From assembly GCA_946406115.1 (NCBI GenBank), contig OX291544.1:24259521-24323520 (forward strand): a stretch of DNA of 64,000 bases, written 5' to 3'. The stretch is from Apoda limacodes (lineage: Eukaryota > Arthropoda > Insecta > Lepidoptera > Limacodidae). Both the position numbers and the translations under genes were made by a program. Under the pieces are notes generated by a model that worked only from the letters and a program-made list of their open reading frames with translations, made no database searches and was not told where the DNA came from. Below, piece after piece: positions 11,741-23,364 of the stretch (positions within the stretch are counted from its first letter, which is position 1; each line of letters opens with the position of its first letter).

Positions 11741-12290
11741 ACTTAAACTATGTTTTTGATTTTTGACTAATATTCTACGCCACAACTAAAAATAAATGAA
11801 CTATAAGTTACCTGCGTTATGCGGATTGCCTGTTATTTCCATAAAGTAATAAATAATAATATCGTTTCATAGGCTCATCGTTAATCATTAATCGTTAATA
11901 ATTAATCAAAATTGTTGACTTTGCGTGATGTAATCTTCACTAAAATACAGTAGAATTAAAAAAAATTTACATTGAAGAAAGTAATGAAAAAATAAACGGG
12001 GTTTTCAAGATACGAAAGAAACCATTTCAAGTGTTTAAATTTTTATGTCTTTTTTTATTTCTATTGCGATTTTTATGAAAAATGTAATGAACAATGGCTG
12101 GAGAGTTTCTTTCACCGTTTCTTCTCTTCTGAACGCCACCATAATTCCGAATTTTTTTTTTCTTTTCATATAATTATTTAAAAACTTACTTCAGACTTTT
12201 ATTTTTTTATTGATAAGATTACTCAAAATGGCTACCTACATTGTCATATCTATATGCCGCAGGAGCTACGTGCTATTAGGTACGTAGCTT
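11741..12290. other. Unassigned AT-rich spacer
   Basis: The segment includes TTAATCATTAATCGTTAATAATTAATC near 11881 and poly-T tracts. I see no gene signal. Confidence 0.4.
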
Positions 12291-12295
12291 AATGA

Positions 12296-12715
12296 CAAAA
12301 ACTAAACCCCTATAAATTCGTCATGTCCGTTCGGCCGTATGTCACAGCCTTATAATATCACTGTCTTTGGGTAGATCCACATAAAATTTTACAGAAATGT
12401 GCCTTTTGCAAACTGCCATACCGATATATTATAATAATTAAGAAAATATTTTTTAAGGAGTGAAAACTTTTATTTCACACACCTCATCGTCTGGGGTATC
12501 ATTAGGGCTATAAAAATGCTTTTGAGTCTGTTGAAAAGCTTTTTTAAAGATTGATATTTTGCGATCTATTGGCTTTCAAAGTTGAAAATTTTATGTACCT
12601 CTAACTTTCAAACCGCATCATCTAAAAGTCTGAAAAAAATCACGGCAATAGTACCGTGATAGATATTCGCAATAATTTTCATTCTACAAAACCCTAACTT
12701 AATACGACACGCACT
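12296..12715 (-). repeat. Second dispersed repeat of the same family
   Basis: It contains CTATAAATTCGTCATGTCCGTTC and GTATGTCACAGCCTTATAAT and ends at ACGACACGCACTTGATC. It parallels 11276-11740 in order and orientation, but at lower conservation, so it looks like an independent insertion about 1 kb from the first. Confidence 0.7.
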
Positions 12716-13320
12716 TGATCTATATTTGCCTAGTCTAGCGTTAGATCTGAAGCATTACACACAAGACAGGTGCTTACCAAAATGAATTCAACTTTGGAAT
12801 TCCGATACAATCCACAATTAACAATATTTCAGTTCTTGTTTTCCCACCAAAACGATAAAGCATTAATTTAATATAACTGCTTATGTATTTTGCTTACTTA
12901 GGAACATTCCCTCAATATTTTCAATGTTTGCAGTGGAATATTTCCACCGTCAAATCACATCGCTAACCATAACACGCATAAATATATCGATAATGCACAA
13001 TGTCGATAGTGTACGCAGACAACACTATTCTCAACCCACACAAAGACTGTTACTAACACTTACGCATTTTTTTTTGTATCATCACTAAACTGACATTGTG
13101 TATCTTTTAAATCCTATATCTATTGTGGGACTAATGGAAATATGTAATAACTTTTACAAAAGACATACAACAAATTTCTATAAACTTTTAATGGCCTTTA
13201 TTATGCGTAATAGCTTTTGTAAAGACTTAATTGGTGAAATTATGCGACAGAGCGTTGCATGTTTAGGACATTATCCAAATGGATATATTTCCAACCATTA
13301 GAACTTTGCTCTCCCAGTAA
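12716..13320 (+). promoter_or_regulatory. 5' flank of the channel gene; TATCGATA at 12985-12992
   Basis: This is the spacer between the last repeat and the channel start codon. The palindrome TATCGATA, the core of the DREF-binding element in Drosophila promoters, lies about 330 bp before the ATG, and a CGATAG occurs nearby. No clear TATA box is seen at a fitting distance. A CTCTCCCAG just before the gene could be a splice acceptor for a 5' UTR intron. The open frame at 13098-13301 has no family motif. Regulatory roles are inferred. Confidence 0.25.
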
Positions 13321-14709
13321 ATGAACATTTTCAATTTGTTCGTTCAAAGATACAGACCCATGAATCTCTTTACGGCAAAATTTATAAAACATGTTGGATT
13401 ACTCTATCAAAGATTAAGATCTGTGTGTCAAAACCTCACTGTCCATGGTCCAAGTTATATTGTTCGTAAAGATGTTCATTTTATATGTCGTATCATTTAT
13501 TTCATTATCTACATCCATATTTGGATCATGGCCATCGCAACTATACGAAGATATTACAATTATTACAAAGAAAACACCATTCGATTTACAACAAGAACTG
13601 ATTACTTAGACTGGAATACCACCTTCGCTTCGGTAACTATCTGTGAAGTAGAAAATGCAGACAAAATAGCAATGATAAGTGAGAAACAAGCTAAAAATAG
13701 CGAAGGAAAATTTAATCGCTTTTTTGGAGAGATAGCATTCTTTACCGGTAAATGTTACAGCTGTCTATCAACTTGTGAAAATGAAACTACTTGTTTGAAA
13801 AATCTTCTACAATTATCTAAAGATTTTCGGACATCTTGCAAAGATTTGTTTATAAGCTGCAAATGGAATGGTGAACCAATCAATTGCTGTACTAATTTTA
13901 GATCTATCGATACAGAATATGGGAAATGCTTTACAATTAACAATGATCACATAAGAAGAAAACAGTTTTTGTACGTAACATCAACGGAACAAAGCCAAAT
14001 AGGTACTCTAGAACTAATCGTTTCTCAAGACGTTGAAGCTTTCCTTCATTCGCCTGAAGACATTCCATTTTGGAATATTGAATATGATCACAAAATCACT
14101 GTCGTGTACGGATCTCAAGCAACTGTGATATTTTCCATAGTAGATGTTGTAAACGAAGCAGAAGTTTCAATGATAGCACCTGAAGTACGTCAATGTAGAT
14201 TTCCCGAAGAAGTTCCGGATGACTTTCTGGCATACAATTACTATAGTTACTCAGTTTGCATTACAGAATGTCGAATAAGAGCACAGTTGAAGCTTTGTAA
14301 CTGCACTCATCATTTATCGCCGTCCCAGTATAAAGACAGATATTGTAATTTAGAAGGACTTAAGTGTCTGACTAGACATAGTACAGAATTAAGGAAACTT
14401 AAAATACCTGGGATAAATGAAAGCGGTTTGAGTTGTGATTGTTTTCCATCGTGTACAGAACCAGAATATAATGTAGTTGATAGCAAATTGATTGAGCCTC
14501 AACAGCAATTAGAAGCAGGAAGAATCAAATTTACCCTAAGCAACAGACCTCACCAACGGGTTACGAGGCAAGTAGCTCGCACGATGCTAGACTTAGTAGT
14601 AGCTATGGGAAACTGTTTCGGACTATGTTTTGGTGGTTCTTTACTTTCAATAGCTGAAATTCTGTACTTTCTTTGTTTCAGAAGTTGGAAGTATACAAAG
14701 AAAAATTAA
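13321..14709 (+). CDS. DEG/ENaC sodium channel, pickpocket-type (462 aa, single exon)
   Basis: The protein is a probable subunit of an amiloride-sensitive, voltage-independent cation channel of the plasma membrane; insect members act in chemosensation, mechanosensation and fluid handling. Architecture fits throughout. A short cytosolic N-terminus carries the HG gating motif (residues 42-43, VHGPSY). TM1 is about 53-75. The FASVTIC post-TM1 motif is 102-108. A large extracellular loop has many cysteines, including CITECRIRAQLKLCNC (313-328) and CDCFPSC (372-378). TM2 is about 422-452 with the G-x-S selectivity filter as GGS (438-440). Length is within the usual range for the family. The codon immediately before the ATG is an in-frame TAA, so the start cannot be extended without splicing. 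It is uninterrupted, unlike all surrounding coding relics, which argues for selection. Which ppk clade it belongs to cannot be decided by eye. Confidence 0.93.
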   Translation: MNIFNLFVQRYRPMNLFTAKFIKHVGLLYQRLRSVCQNLTVHGPSYIVRKDVHFICRIIYFIIYIHIWIMAIATIRRYYNYYKENTIRFTTRTDYLDWNTTFASVTICEVENADKIAMISEKQAKNSEGKFNRFFGEIAFFTGKCYSCLSTCENETTCLKNLLQLSKDFRTSCKDLFISCKWNGEPINCCTNFRSIDTEYGKCFTINNDHIRRKQFLYVTSTEQSQIGTLELIVSQDVEAFLHSPEDIPFWNIEYDHKITVVYGSQATVIFSIVDVVNEAEVSMIAPEVRQCRFPEEVPDDFLAYNYYSYSVCITECRIRAQLKLCNCTHHLSPSQYKDRYCNLEGLKCLTRHSTELRKLKIPGINESGLSCDCFPSCTEPEYNVVDSKLIEPQQQLEAGRIKFTLSNRPHQRVTRQVARTMLDLVVAMGNCFGLCFGGSLLSIAEILYFLCFRSWKYTKKN

Positions 14710-14851
14710 TGAAAAGATATACCATGTTAATTAAAAAAGAGATTCATTTTATTGGCAATTAAAGTAGAACACAATTATGTTGAACACAACAGATTTGTTG
14801 CAGTTGATTGTGTGTTAGAAAACAAACAAATGGTTATGGTTCAGTATTAAA

Positions 14852-14857
14852 AATAAA
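14852..14857 (+). terminator. Candidate polyadenylation signal AATAAA for the channel gene
   Basis: AATAAA lies about 145 nt after the stop codon, a plausible 3' UTR length for an insect gene. Such hexamers are common in AT-rich DNA, so this is suggestive only. Confidence 0.35.
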
Positions 14858-14859
14858 AC

Positions 14860-15328
14860 AATTGATTGCTTATTAAACTTACGATAAGAGTTCCTTACCA
14901 AAAGCTTAATATTATAGAGATCTTAACAGAACGCCAATACCACGATTTGGCAAGTTTTGTCACTTCTAAAAAGCTTCTTAAAATTTGGCATACCTAAAGA
15001 AAGTTTGTTACAGCAATCCTTTCGCCGTAACAAAACCATCTTAAAATTAGCAATGTTAAATAAAGAGTATAATTTTATGTGACTTGCTTTTTAATTGAAA
15101 TTTTGCTTCAGCGTGTATAATTTCTGAAGGTACAATAACCTAAATTTACATAACTAATAGTATATAAGTACTACATAGAAGTGATTTTTTTTACTAAAAT
15201 CTAATAGTTAGACCATTATAACAATTCCACTAGCAACTTTTACATCATTATTTACACAATTCAATTCACTAAGACCAACGTCTGTTAAAATAAAAAAGAA
15301 ATAAAGCTTTCTTGCGGTTTACGTTAAA
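14860..15328. other. Unassigned AT-rich spacer
   Basis: I see no coding or RNA signal. Confidence 0.4.
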
Positions 15329-15420
15329 TAATAATAATAATAATAATATACTTTATTGCGCATATAGAATACAAAACAATTAAAACAATAGCCCTTTTAA
15401 ATTCAGCTAGTTACAAGGAA
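15329..15420 (-). repeat. (AAT)n microsatellite with LINE-like tail
   Basis: About seven AAT units are followed by ATACTTTATTGCGCATATAG, matching the style of 5648-5880. Probably the 3' end of a 5'-truncated minus-strand LINE. Confidence 0.5.
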
Positions 15421-15965
15421 AGGTTTATCCATTTTATCGTTACTTTTCTTAACAAAGAGGGAACAAATAAGTGGATCAGCCGTACCGAGGTGTCTCTTTC
15501 GCATGCTAATGATCTAAAATTTGGACGCGTTTTTTTACTAAATTTATAGGATATTTTTATCTTGATAAAATAATGTTATCTTGATTGTAATAATGATCAT
15601 AAATCATCATGAAATCATAAAATGTAATATTGGGGTACAAATTTAAATATAGGTAATATTTATTACAAAATAACGCTAGGAAAAGTTTAAAATATGTTGG
15701 ATTGCTATTAATAAAAAAAAATATATTTCTGGACACTGAAGGCTCACGTAAAATATATAGTATTTTTTGCATGGCATGGAAATTTTTTTTAATCTATCTG
15801 ATTGTAATAAACAAAAATTGTCAAAAGTTTAATTTTGTGATTTAAGAGACTTCTTACTTTACATAATATCCCTCAGATATTTTTGGTCGCCCTAACTATA
15901 GATTAGATATATAAAACTTACTTTAATTGATATTTTTAAGCATATAATGTTTAGAAATCAAAATA
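15421..15965. other. Unassigned AT-rich spacer
   Basis: The 71-codon minus frame at 15557-15772 is low-complexity and shows no motif. Nothing else is seen. Confidence 0.4.
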
Positions 15966-15968
15966 AAA

Positions 15969-16339
15969 AACCGGCCAAGTGCGAGTCGGACTCGCGCACA
16001 AAGGGTTTCGTACCTAACATATAGGGTACAAGACCCTTTTTCTCAGGAACACGTGAAAGTATCAATCTAAAATTTATATCAAATAATCAGTCCCTGAGCT
16101 GTGAAAAAATCAGACTTCTAAGCCAACGCAATCAAAAGATACAGCCGTTTATGCGGCAAATTCCCGCAAATTTTCGAAACTCGCAAGGGAATCAAAACCT
16201 ATAGGGTACTTCCCGTGAACTCAGAATTTTGAAATATGGTACGAAGTAACGTCTTCTAAAGGACAGATAAAGGAAAAATTGCGAAACCCGTAAATTTTTA
16301 GTTACATCATATATTAAAAATATATTTAATAATATACAA
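15969..16339 (+). repeat. Dispersed repeat, left half, split by the retrotransposon
   Basis: It starts ACCGGCCAAGTGCGAGTCGG and includes ATAGGGTACTTCCCGTGAAC, both common lepidopteran repeat phrases. It ends exactly at the retrotransposon's CAAT target site. The right half resumes at 24887 with TTATAAAAAGTTTGCACGGA. Confidence 0.75.
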
Positions 16340-16343
16340 CAAT

Positions 16344-17158
16344 TGTTAAGACTCAATTCCCCAGGGGAAGATAAATGAAAAGATAGGTTCGTTAATACAA
16401 TTTATTTTTAGTTTTATATACAATCACTATTTCACAAATAAACAATTTGAAAGTCTATAATTCCATAATAAATTGCACTAAATTCAGTTTCCGAATTTAT
16501 CTGTTTTGCCGTCTTTTTCCTATCTAGACGATGGTATCGTAATTTTCCCTTCGGGTCGACTGTATTGTCGAAAATATCAATTAATCGTAATATGATGTAA
16601 TATTCACCAATTTTCAGCAATCTATGCCATTAACATTCTTTTCAGATTCAGAAATTAAAAATCAATATGGCGAAAAAAACCAATCCGCAGAATCAATATA
16701 GCAATAATCACCTATCCAAATAAATGCACTTAGGTACCTGTTGGGAGGGTTTATGGTAGAACCCACAACCTTGAGATATTTTATCGAGAAATTCAAACCT
16801 TCTCTTATTAAATCTCGTGCGGTAAGTTCCTCTTGTAATTTACATCTCCTTAGTTCCTGTTTCTCAAAGAACTTGATGCACTCCAAAAAGATTAATTCCT
16901 ATTTATTTTAGGTAAAAAGTGCAAATTTTGTTTTTAACATCTATCTTCGATAAAATCTCCAAAAGACTGACTTTGAATAATTTTCCATCTGTCATCTTTT
17001 TAAAAATCAGATTTAAAAGACTGTTGACGTAAATGAGTATGGCATTCCATGCCTGTATGGATATAGAATTTTACAATGATTTTGACATAACACGCAAAAG
17101 GGTAATTTAAAGCTAATTACACACTACATATACAAAATAAAATACTTCACTCGCTACA
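16344..17158 (-). repeat. 3' LTR (815 bp)
   Basis: In element orientation it begins TGTAGCGAGTGAAG and ends CTTAACA, the canonical TG...CA. It matches the other LTR almost throughout. Differences include a 7-bp block near 16650 absent from the partner and a 3-bp gap near 16371. Small open frames in it (16432-16620, 16662-16886) recur in the partner LTR and are not genes. Confidence 0.95.
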
Positions 17159-17174
17159 ATATCCCCCCTTCCTC
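17159..17174 (-). other. Polypurine tract
   Basis: On the minus strand the sequence just before the 3' LTR reads GAGGAAGGGGGGATAT. Such purine runs prime plus-strand DNA synthesis in LTR elements. Its position directly abutting the LTR is as expected. Confidence 0.85.
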
Positions 17175-18571
17175 GTGAAAATTCGGTTAGACGAATTTTC
17201 CGGGCTGTTAGTTTAATAATTTAAAAGACAGAACCGATCCCTAAAAACTTACATCACGTACGCATCTAATACTCTAACCTCATCACTCATACTAACCCAA
17301 CCTAACACGCTTACCTCATATAATTCCTATACATTCATCCACACACAAAGTGCATAACCGCTAAGGAACCGCAAAACCGATCTGTAAGGGACTTGATGTT
17401 AATTGTTGTATCTTGGCCAAATGCCTTATTACAACTAGGACTACGATATAAGGCTTATTTAATGAGTTATCCCACCGCTCAATTCCTCGACAAGGGCTTT
17501 TTTAAGGAGTTGTCAAACCGCTCCATGTTTTGGACATAAGCTTATTTAATGAGTTGTCATACTGCTCAAGCTAAAACCCCGCTGTATTAAAATCCTTTAA
17601 TTATGAGATAAATATTAAAGAGACTGTCTAAAATTGCAAGTTTGAAAGTAGCTAGAAAGTAAAACGAGTAAGAAATTAGATAATTAATAAAGAAAAATTC
17701 AGTAAAATAAATTAATTATTTTTATATAATAAGCTACGATAGCTTTTAGAATTATAAATGAGCCAAAGATGTCGTGCTCTTTGGTCTCCATTAAATAACG
17801 CAAAAGTCGTATAACCGACCCAAGGAAGGAGTACTACTACAGAAACTATGTAAAGAAAATTACAATAAATAATGTCGCAGACATCAACAACGAAATTTGT
17901 CGTTGTTATAGTAATATTGAGAAAAATATATAAAATAACGTTAAATTACGTTTCAATTACGTGTCAAATAGACAAGAAAAATATACAGAATAGAAATTGC
18001 GTCTCTTGACATGAGACAACAAATAACTTTTTTGAGAATTAGATAAAATATTCAGTAAAATAATGCGTCCAATCAACGTTATTGAAAAATTATTATTCGT
18101 AGTTTAATATAAATACAAATCAAAGCAATTCTTGCATGCCAATCGAAAGAAAATAATATTATTTTTCCTCTAAAGGAAATAAAAGATAAAAAAAAACAAA
18201 ATATTAATAAAGGCCTCAACGTTATTTTTATAAAAACTACGGTGTCGTTAAAATGACTTTTTGAATTTTGAAAAAGGTTAAAGAGGAATTTAAATTAAAT
18301 TAGGTCTAAATGTTATTTTTATAATAACGACGGTGTCGTTCAAATGACTTTTTGAATTTTGAAGACAAAAAAACATATCGTGATTAGTAATATAAAAAAA
18401 CACATCACTAACTCTTAAGTTAGTTGCAAAACAAGAAGGAAAGCATATATTAGCTTCATAAACAATAATATATAAAGCAAATGCTTTAAAAATCAATTTC
18501 TTTGGTCCATTACATAAGTAGTTAATTATAATTAAATTGCACAATATGTGCCCTCAATTTAAGAGGTATCT
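17175..18571 (-). other. Retrotransposon 3' non-coding region with internal repeats
   Basis: There is no open env-like frame. A ~43-bp unit is repeated three times at 17453, 17496 and 17540 (GCTTATTTAATGAGTT...CCGCTCAA). A ~50-bp block containing ACGGTGTCGTT and TGACTTTTTGAATTTTGAA occurs at about 18219-18271 and again at 18309-18362. The 84-codon minus frame at 18290-18544 overlaps the second block and has no known motif. Confidence 0.7.
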
Positions 18572-18946
18572 TCAACATTTAAAATCTTTAATATGGTAAA
18601 TACCCACATTTTTATCATTTAAGTCCACCAGTTCGTATACTAACGGCGAAACTTTACGTATAACGCGACATTTTACGAATTTCGGAGCTAGCTTAGTGCT
18701 GAAATAAGCACCGGCATCACTTAAAACGTGATTGCGTCTACATACATAATCATTAACATTAAACTCTTTAAAAGTACGACGCAGATTATAATGTTCTGCG
18801 TTCTTCTGATGTGCCTTATATAAAGCTAATTCAACCTTGTTAAATATATTAGCAAGAAACCCGGTATGTTCAGCATAAATATCCCTGGGCATAAATACGA
18901 AATTGTCGAAGTCCTCGTACTTCGCGAAAATATTACCATCGGTCAC
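18572..18946 (-). pseudogene. Integrase C-terminal part, frameshifted
   Basis: The frame holds about 124 codons with a chromodomain-free C-terminal module (KLAPKFVKCRVIRKVSPLVYEL, residues ~85-106), like the DNA-binding tail of gypsy-type integrases. It follows the integrase core directly, but in a different frame, so a small indel near 18945 interrupts the polyprotein. Confidence 0.75.
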
Positions 18947-19779
18947 TTATCACGGCCGAAAACTAAAAACGCTGGTGAATAGCCAGTCGTATGATTACAA
19001 GACGAATTAATAGCCATTTGTACTTGTGGAATAAATTTGTCCCAAGTTCGGTGGTCTTCGCCTACTAAGGCTGCAATAGCCGTAATAATAGTTTTATTAT
19101 AACGTTCCACAGTATTTACTTGTGGACAGTAACGTGGAGTATAAAATACTTTTGGAATGTTATATTTTTCCCAAAGATTTTTACAATCGTGACTGGTAAA
19201 TTGTGAACCATTGTCCATAATTATTGTTTGGGGTACTCCGTAAACCAAGAAAACATCGTTTTCCAAGGTTTTTAATACATTAGCCGCTGTGGCTTTTTTT
19301 AAAGGAAAAATTAAACAGTATTTACTGAAACAGCATGTGACAACTAAGATGTTTTGATTCCTATCCCTTGTCATTGGTAGAGGACCAACTAAGTCAATGG
19401 AGATACATTGAAAAGGTCGTGAGCAAATTTTAGGTTTTCCCATGACACCAAATGGGGAATGGTTTTGATGCTTGTAAGCCAAGCATGTAGAACAATCAGC
19501 TATGTAGTTAGATAACTGACGGAACATTCCTGGCCAATAAAAATCTTTTGATATCTTTTTAAAGGTCTTAAAAGCACCAAAATGTGAGTTTGACGGCGCC
19601 GTATGTTTAGCCGCTATAATATTAAGCCTATCGTTAGGATTCGGAACCTCCTTCCACATGTAATCACTATCAGGTTCCGTTTCAACTTTTTTAAGTAATT
19701 TCCCGTCCTTAATACAGAAATCTAAACAATCTGCTGGATTGTTTAAGCAATTGGTACGCTTTTGTTCGTACCAAATCAT
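18943..19779 (-). pseudogene. Integrase: zinc-binding domain and DDE catalytic core
   Basis: The integrase would insert the element's cDNA into the host genome. Within the 278 codons an HHCC zinc-binding site is H59, H66, C96 and C99. The catalytic triad D129, D189 and E225 has 35 residues between the second Asp and Glu (DD35E). Motifs SIDLVGPLP, IMDNGSQF and VERYNKT surround them. Its frame differs from that of RNase H upstream, with a 1-nt frame change near 19865, and it ends at a stop where the C-terminal part continues in a third frame. The catalytic residues survive but the polyprotein does not. Confidence 0.9.
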
Positions 19780-19862
19780 ACTCCGATCAGTATCAATTGG
19801 TTCTACGTATTTATGGGAAACATCATCTACGTCAGTCTGTACGTCAGTTGATGTGTCCTCTA

Positions 19863-21320
19863 TTATAGGGTAGACCGAGATAAAATATCAGGAACAACAT
19901 TGTCCTTTCCTCTTTTATGCATTAAAATAAAATTAAAGCAACACAACCGAATGGTCCATTTGGCTAACCTACCCGTTGGATTAGATAATTTTAAAAACCA
20001 TTTCAATGCAGCATGGTCAGTAAAAATAATAAATTGTTTCCCGTTGTCAAGAAAACAACGCCAATGTTGTAATGCTAGAATAACCGCTAGCGTTTCTCGC
20101 TCCGTGGCCGAGTAATTCCGTTGTTGTTTAGATAAAGACTTACTCATGTATGCCACAACAACCTCATTGCCATCTACCTCCTGAGTAAGCATTGCACCTA
20201 TGCCAAAACCAGATGCATCACAATGTACACTAAATGGTAGATCATAATTGGGACAAGCTAAAATATGTGTATTTACAAAATGATTTTTCAAAGTATTAAA
20301 TGCGTTATCCGCTTCTTTCGTCCTTTTAAATCTTGGCGTATTTTTACCCGCAGATGTTAATAAATTAAGAGGACCAGCTACAGTACTAAAATTGGGTATA
20401 AAACGTCTATAGTAACTAGCTGTTCCTAAAAAACGACGAACCTCCTTACGCGATTTAGGAGTATGGATTTCAAGAATGGCTTTTACCTTATCTGGGTCTG
20501 TGCGTAGACTACGTTCGTCCACAATGTAACCTAGATATTTTAGCTCATTTTTAAAAAACTTACACTTCTCAAAATTAATAGTTAAACGAGCCTTTGTGAG
20601 TTTTTCAAGTACTCGATTCAAAAGGGATATGTGTTCTTCGAAACTCTCGCTAATAATGATAATATCATCTAAATAACAGAATACTTTGTTGTTAAAGTTG
20701 GGAGAAAACAAGGAATCCATCAATCTCTGTTGCGTAGCAGGACTATTTGATAACCCGAAGGGTAATCGTTTAAATTGGAAGCTGCCACGTGTCGGAACGT
20801 AAAACACAGTTTTGTTTCTGTCATCTACGTGTAAAGGAATCTGCCAAAATGCTTTTGCAATATCAATACTGCTTAAATATTTCGCATTAGACAAATTATC
20901 TAAGATTTCATTAATAAAAGGTAAATTATACGCGTCTTTCCTAATAATTGAATTTAATTTCCTACTATCCAAACTTAATCTCCATTCGCCATTCTTCTTA
21001 GGCGTAACTAAGACTGGAGATAACCATGGGCTCTCGCATGGTTCAATAATGTCCCACTTTATCATTTTATCTACTTCTTCACTAAGTACCCGTTGTCTTT
21101 CCGGAGACAGCCTATAATTTCGTTGTTTAATCGGTACGTGATCACCAGTATCTATTGTATGTGTAACTAGATTAGTTTCACCAATAATGCCAGTTTCCTC
21201 AAACGAAATAGCTTTAAAATTACTAATAACTCTGTCCGCCGTCTCCTTTTGAAGAGGGGAAAGGTTATTATAAAACTGAATCTCCATCTCCACTTTAGAA
21301 AGTTCAGAAATATTAGATTT
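19863..21320 (-). pseudogene. Reverse transcriptase and RNase H
   Basis: The frame is open from 21320; the first ATG is at 21293. Counted from that ATG, RT shows D109 in RLSLDSRKLN, D144 in SSIDIAKAFW, LPFGLSNSPATQQ (177-189) and the catalytic box YLDD (207-210, about 20675-20664). RNase H shows D359 in VHCDASG, ERE near 398-400 and D426 in IFTDHAALKWF. All catalytic residues are intact. The frame is the same as that of gag-protease but is cut off from it by a TAA at 21321-21323 and a TAG at 21507-21509. It copies element RNA into DNA in relatives; this copy cannot be made as one chain without readthrough. Confidence 0.93.
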
Positions 21321-21506
21321 TTAAATTTCGTTCTTAACTTGAAAAAGATTAGGTGCCACATTAAAAGATTTCCAAAAATCTATCCCTAAAATTATTGAAG
21401 GGAACAAATCTGGGAAAACAAATGTTTTAATTATATTACATTGTTTATTAAATACCATTGGCAATAAAAAATAGCCAATAGCTTGGTGTACTGCTTTACC
21501 AGCAGT

Positions 21507-22976
21507 CTAAACTTTTATATTCTCATCCCTTAAAAGTGTAAAACCTAGCTTTTGTATGGCTAGATGTGAATTATTCCCTAAAACGCTGATGCAAGAACCT
21601 GTGTCTAAAAGACCCATACATTCTGTCTCTTTTATATTTATTTTTAAAAAAGGACGTAAATTATCATTTTCATTTTCAAACAGGATCGAAGTATTACAAA
21701 AGGAATTGAAAAAAATATTGACTTTGCTAAGCCATGACGACCAGTCGTGTAAATCCTGTCTACAACGATTATAATTTATAGTATTTTTAAAGAAATTCTT
21801 ATTAGAAGATTGATTACAATTAGGGCAATCTATTGTTCTTAAATTCTTAACACCACATCTATAACAGACAATGTTATTAGATGTGCATTTACTAAGTTCG
21901 TGTCCATGTACACGGCATCGAACACAAAATGGCGGACGATTTCCATGAACCGCCGCAATTTCCTTTGGCGTTTCGTTATGCACTGGATTAAAACTTTGAT
22001 TCCTATAAACCGTTGGTTTATAATTAGGAGAACTAGATTCCAACTTAACCAAAGGTTTTTGTTTGTAATTTTTAAAAGATTTAAAATTATCAAAGGGTTT
22101 CGCTCGAAACTCTTTCTGTCTCCAATTTTCATAATTAACACCTTTGTTATTCGCAAAGGGCGTTTCTGAAGAACTACTAGGTTTCTTATAATCAAAATCA
22201 GAAAACATCACTTCACCGTTTTGTGGTTCTTTAAAATTCCTGTTTTTGTCAAGAAATTGATCATATTTCTTGCAAATGTTAATTAAATTCTCTATAGATA
22301 CTACATTAGCTTGTACTACAAAAAGAGAATAACATGGTCTGATGTTTCGAAGCAAAATTTCTAATTGATCACTCTCAGAAAGCGATTTCTTTAACCTATT
22401 GAACATTTCAGACATTATTGCAGTATAAATAATGATATTCTCGTTTTCTCCTTGAGTACGTTTGTATATATAGTTCAATAATTTATAATCGTAGTCGAAA
22501 CTACCGAAATCTTCAACTAATTTTTTACAAAGTTCGTCCCAATTATGTAACTTTTTTTTTATAAATCTAAACCAATGTAAAGCGTCGTCAGAAAAGAGTT
22601 CAAACGCTCTAGCTAACAGTAATTCTTTCTTTATATTCCTAGAAAGCCTAAATTCCTCTAGTTTTTGTAAAAACGACCTAGGGCATGATTTTCCATTATA
22701 AATAAATCGTTTCAGCTCAAGTGCAGAGCTTCTATCACAAGAAACTGTGATAAATTTATTTTTTTCAATACCTGTTTCTTCTAAATATTCTCTGGATATT
22801 TCTAAATTATTGACGATCTCATTAAATTTTTGAGATACTTGGTTAATTCCCGGTAAACTACCGACTTCTGACCTATTGTCATCAGTTAAATCAGAAATTT
22901 CTTGTAATGAATTAAATTCTAGTTCAGTAATCTCTAAAATCTTGTTATTCCAACTTTTCCAATTTTTGGAACTCAT
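21507..22976 (-). pseudogene. Gag with zinc knuckles and aspartic protease
   Basis: The 489-codon frame has a retrotransposon capsid-like region at about residues 85-245 (ALHWFRFIKKKLHNWDELC). It has a CX2CX4HX4C zinc knuckle at 351-364 (CVRCRVHGHELSKC) and a second knuckle-like motif at 371-387 in which the His is replaced (CYRCGVKNLRTIDCPNC). The protease active site LLDTGSC is at about 456-462. It stops soon after at a TAG that sits within the expected protease domain; the same frame stays open beyond that stop. In relatives the capsid packages RNA and the protease cuts the polyprotein. Confidence 0.9.
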
Positions 22977-23055
22977 TTTTAACTGTAGCCAGTTCTGGAC
23001 CCAAGTTTAACTCATCCGTGATGTCAATACGTAGTAATCTAAAATGTATATGATT

Positions 23056-23319
23056 TAAAAAGCTTCCAACCGTTTAATTTTTTCCTTATTAATACCTGTG
23101 TCCTCTAACTTTTGTTTTATAAAAGTTAAAGTAGCTTTTACACCTTCAATATCCTCTTTGGGATCTAAAGTTGACTCAAGTACCTGGTAATTTTTCAACC
23201 AACTTTAATATTTGACGCTTCAGACCTATTAAAGATTCTGCTGGTTTCTCAAATCTCACTAAAGTTTCATAGATCATCTCACTCTTGTTGAGCAAGTGAT
23301 ATTTAATAGATTTTTCCAT
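23056..23319 (-). pseudogene. Gag N-terminal segment, out of frame
   Basis: From an ATG at 23317-23319 the minus strand encodes a start resembling insect gypsy-type gag (MEKSIKYHLLNKSEMIYE). The frame breaks at about 23176-23190; the adjacent frame continues with DPKEDIEGVKATLTFIKQKLE to a stop at 23056. Further small shifts lie between here and the main gag frame. I infer that gag originally began here. Confidence 0.55.
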
Positions 23320-23331
23320 TTTTACTAATTT

Positions 23332-23335
<4 letters not shown>

Positions 23336-23363
<28 letters not shown>

Positions 23364-23364
23364 T
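23336..23364. repeat. (TA)n microsatellite in the retrotransposon leader
   Basis: About 14 TA units lie upstream of the gag start. Length variation here would be a natural marker of element copies. Confidence 0.9.

Noticed and set aside
13098..13301. 67-codon frame just upstream of the channel gene
   Set aside because: No similarity to channel N-termini; a stop separates it from the gene. Most likely 5' flank.
19900..21117. Plus-strand open frames at 19900-20115 and 20812-21117
   Set aside because: They are antisense shadows of the RT-RNase H frame.
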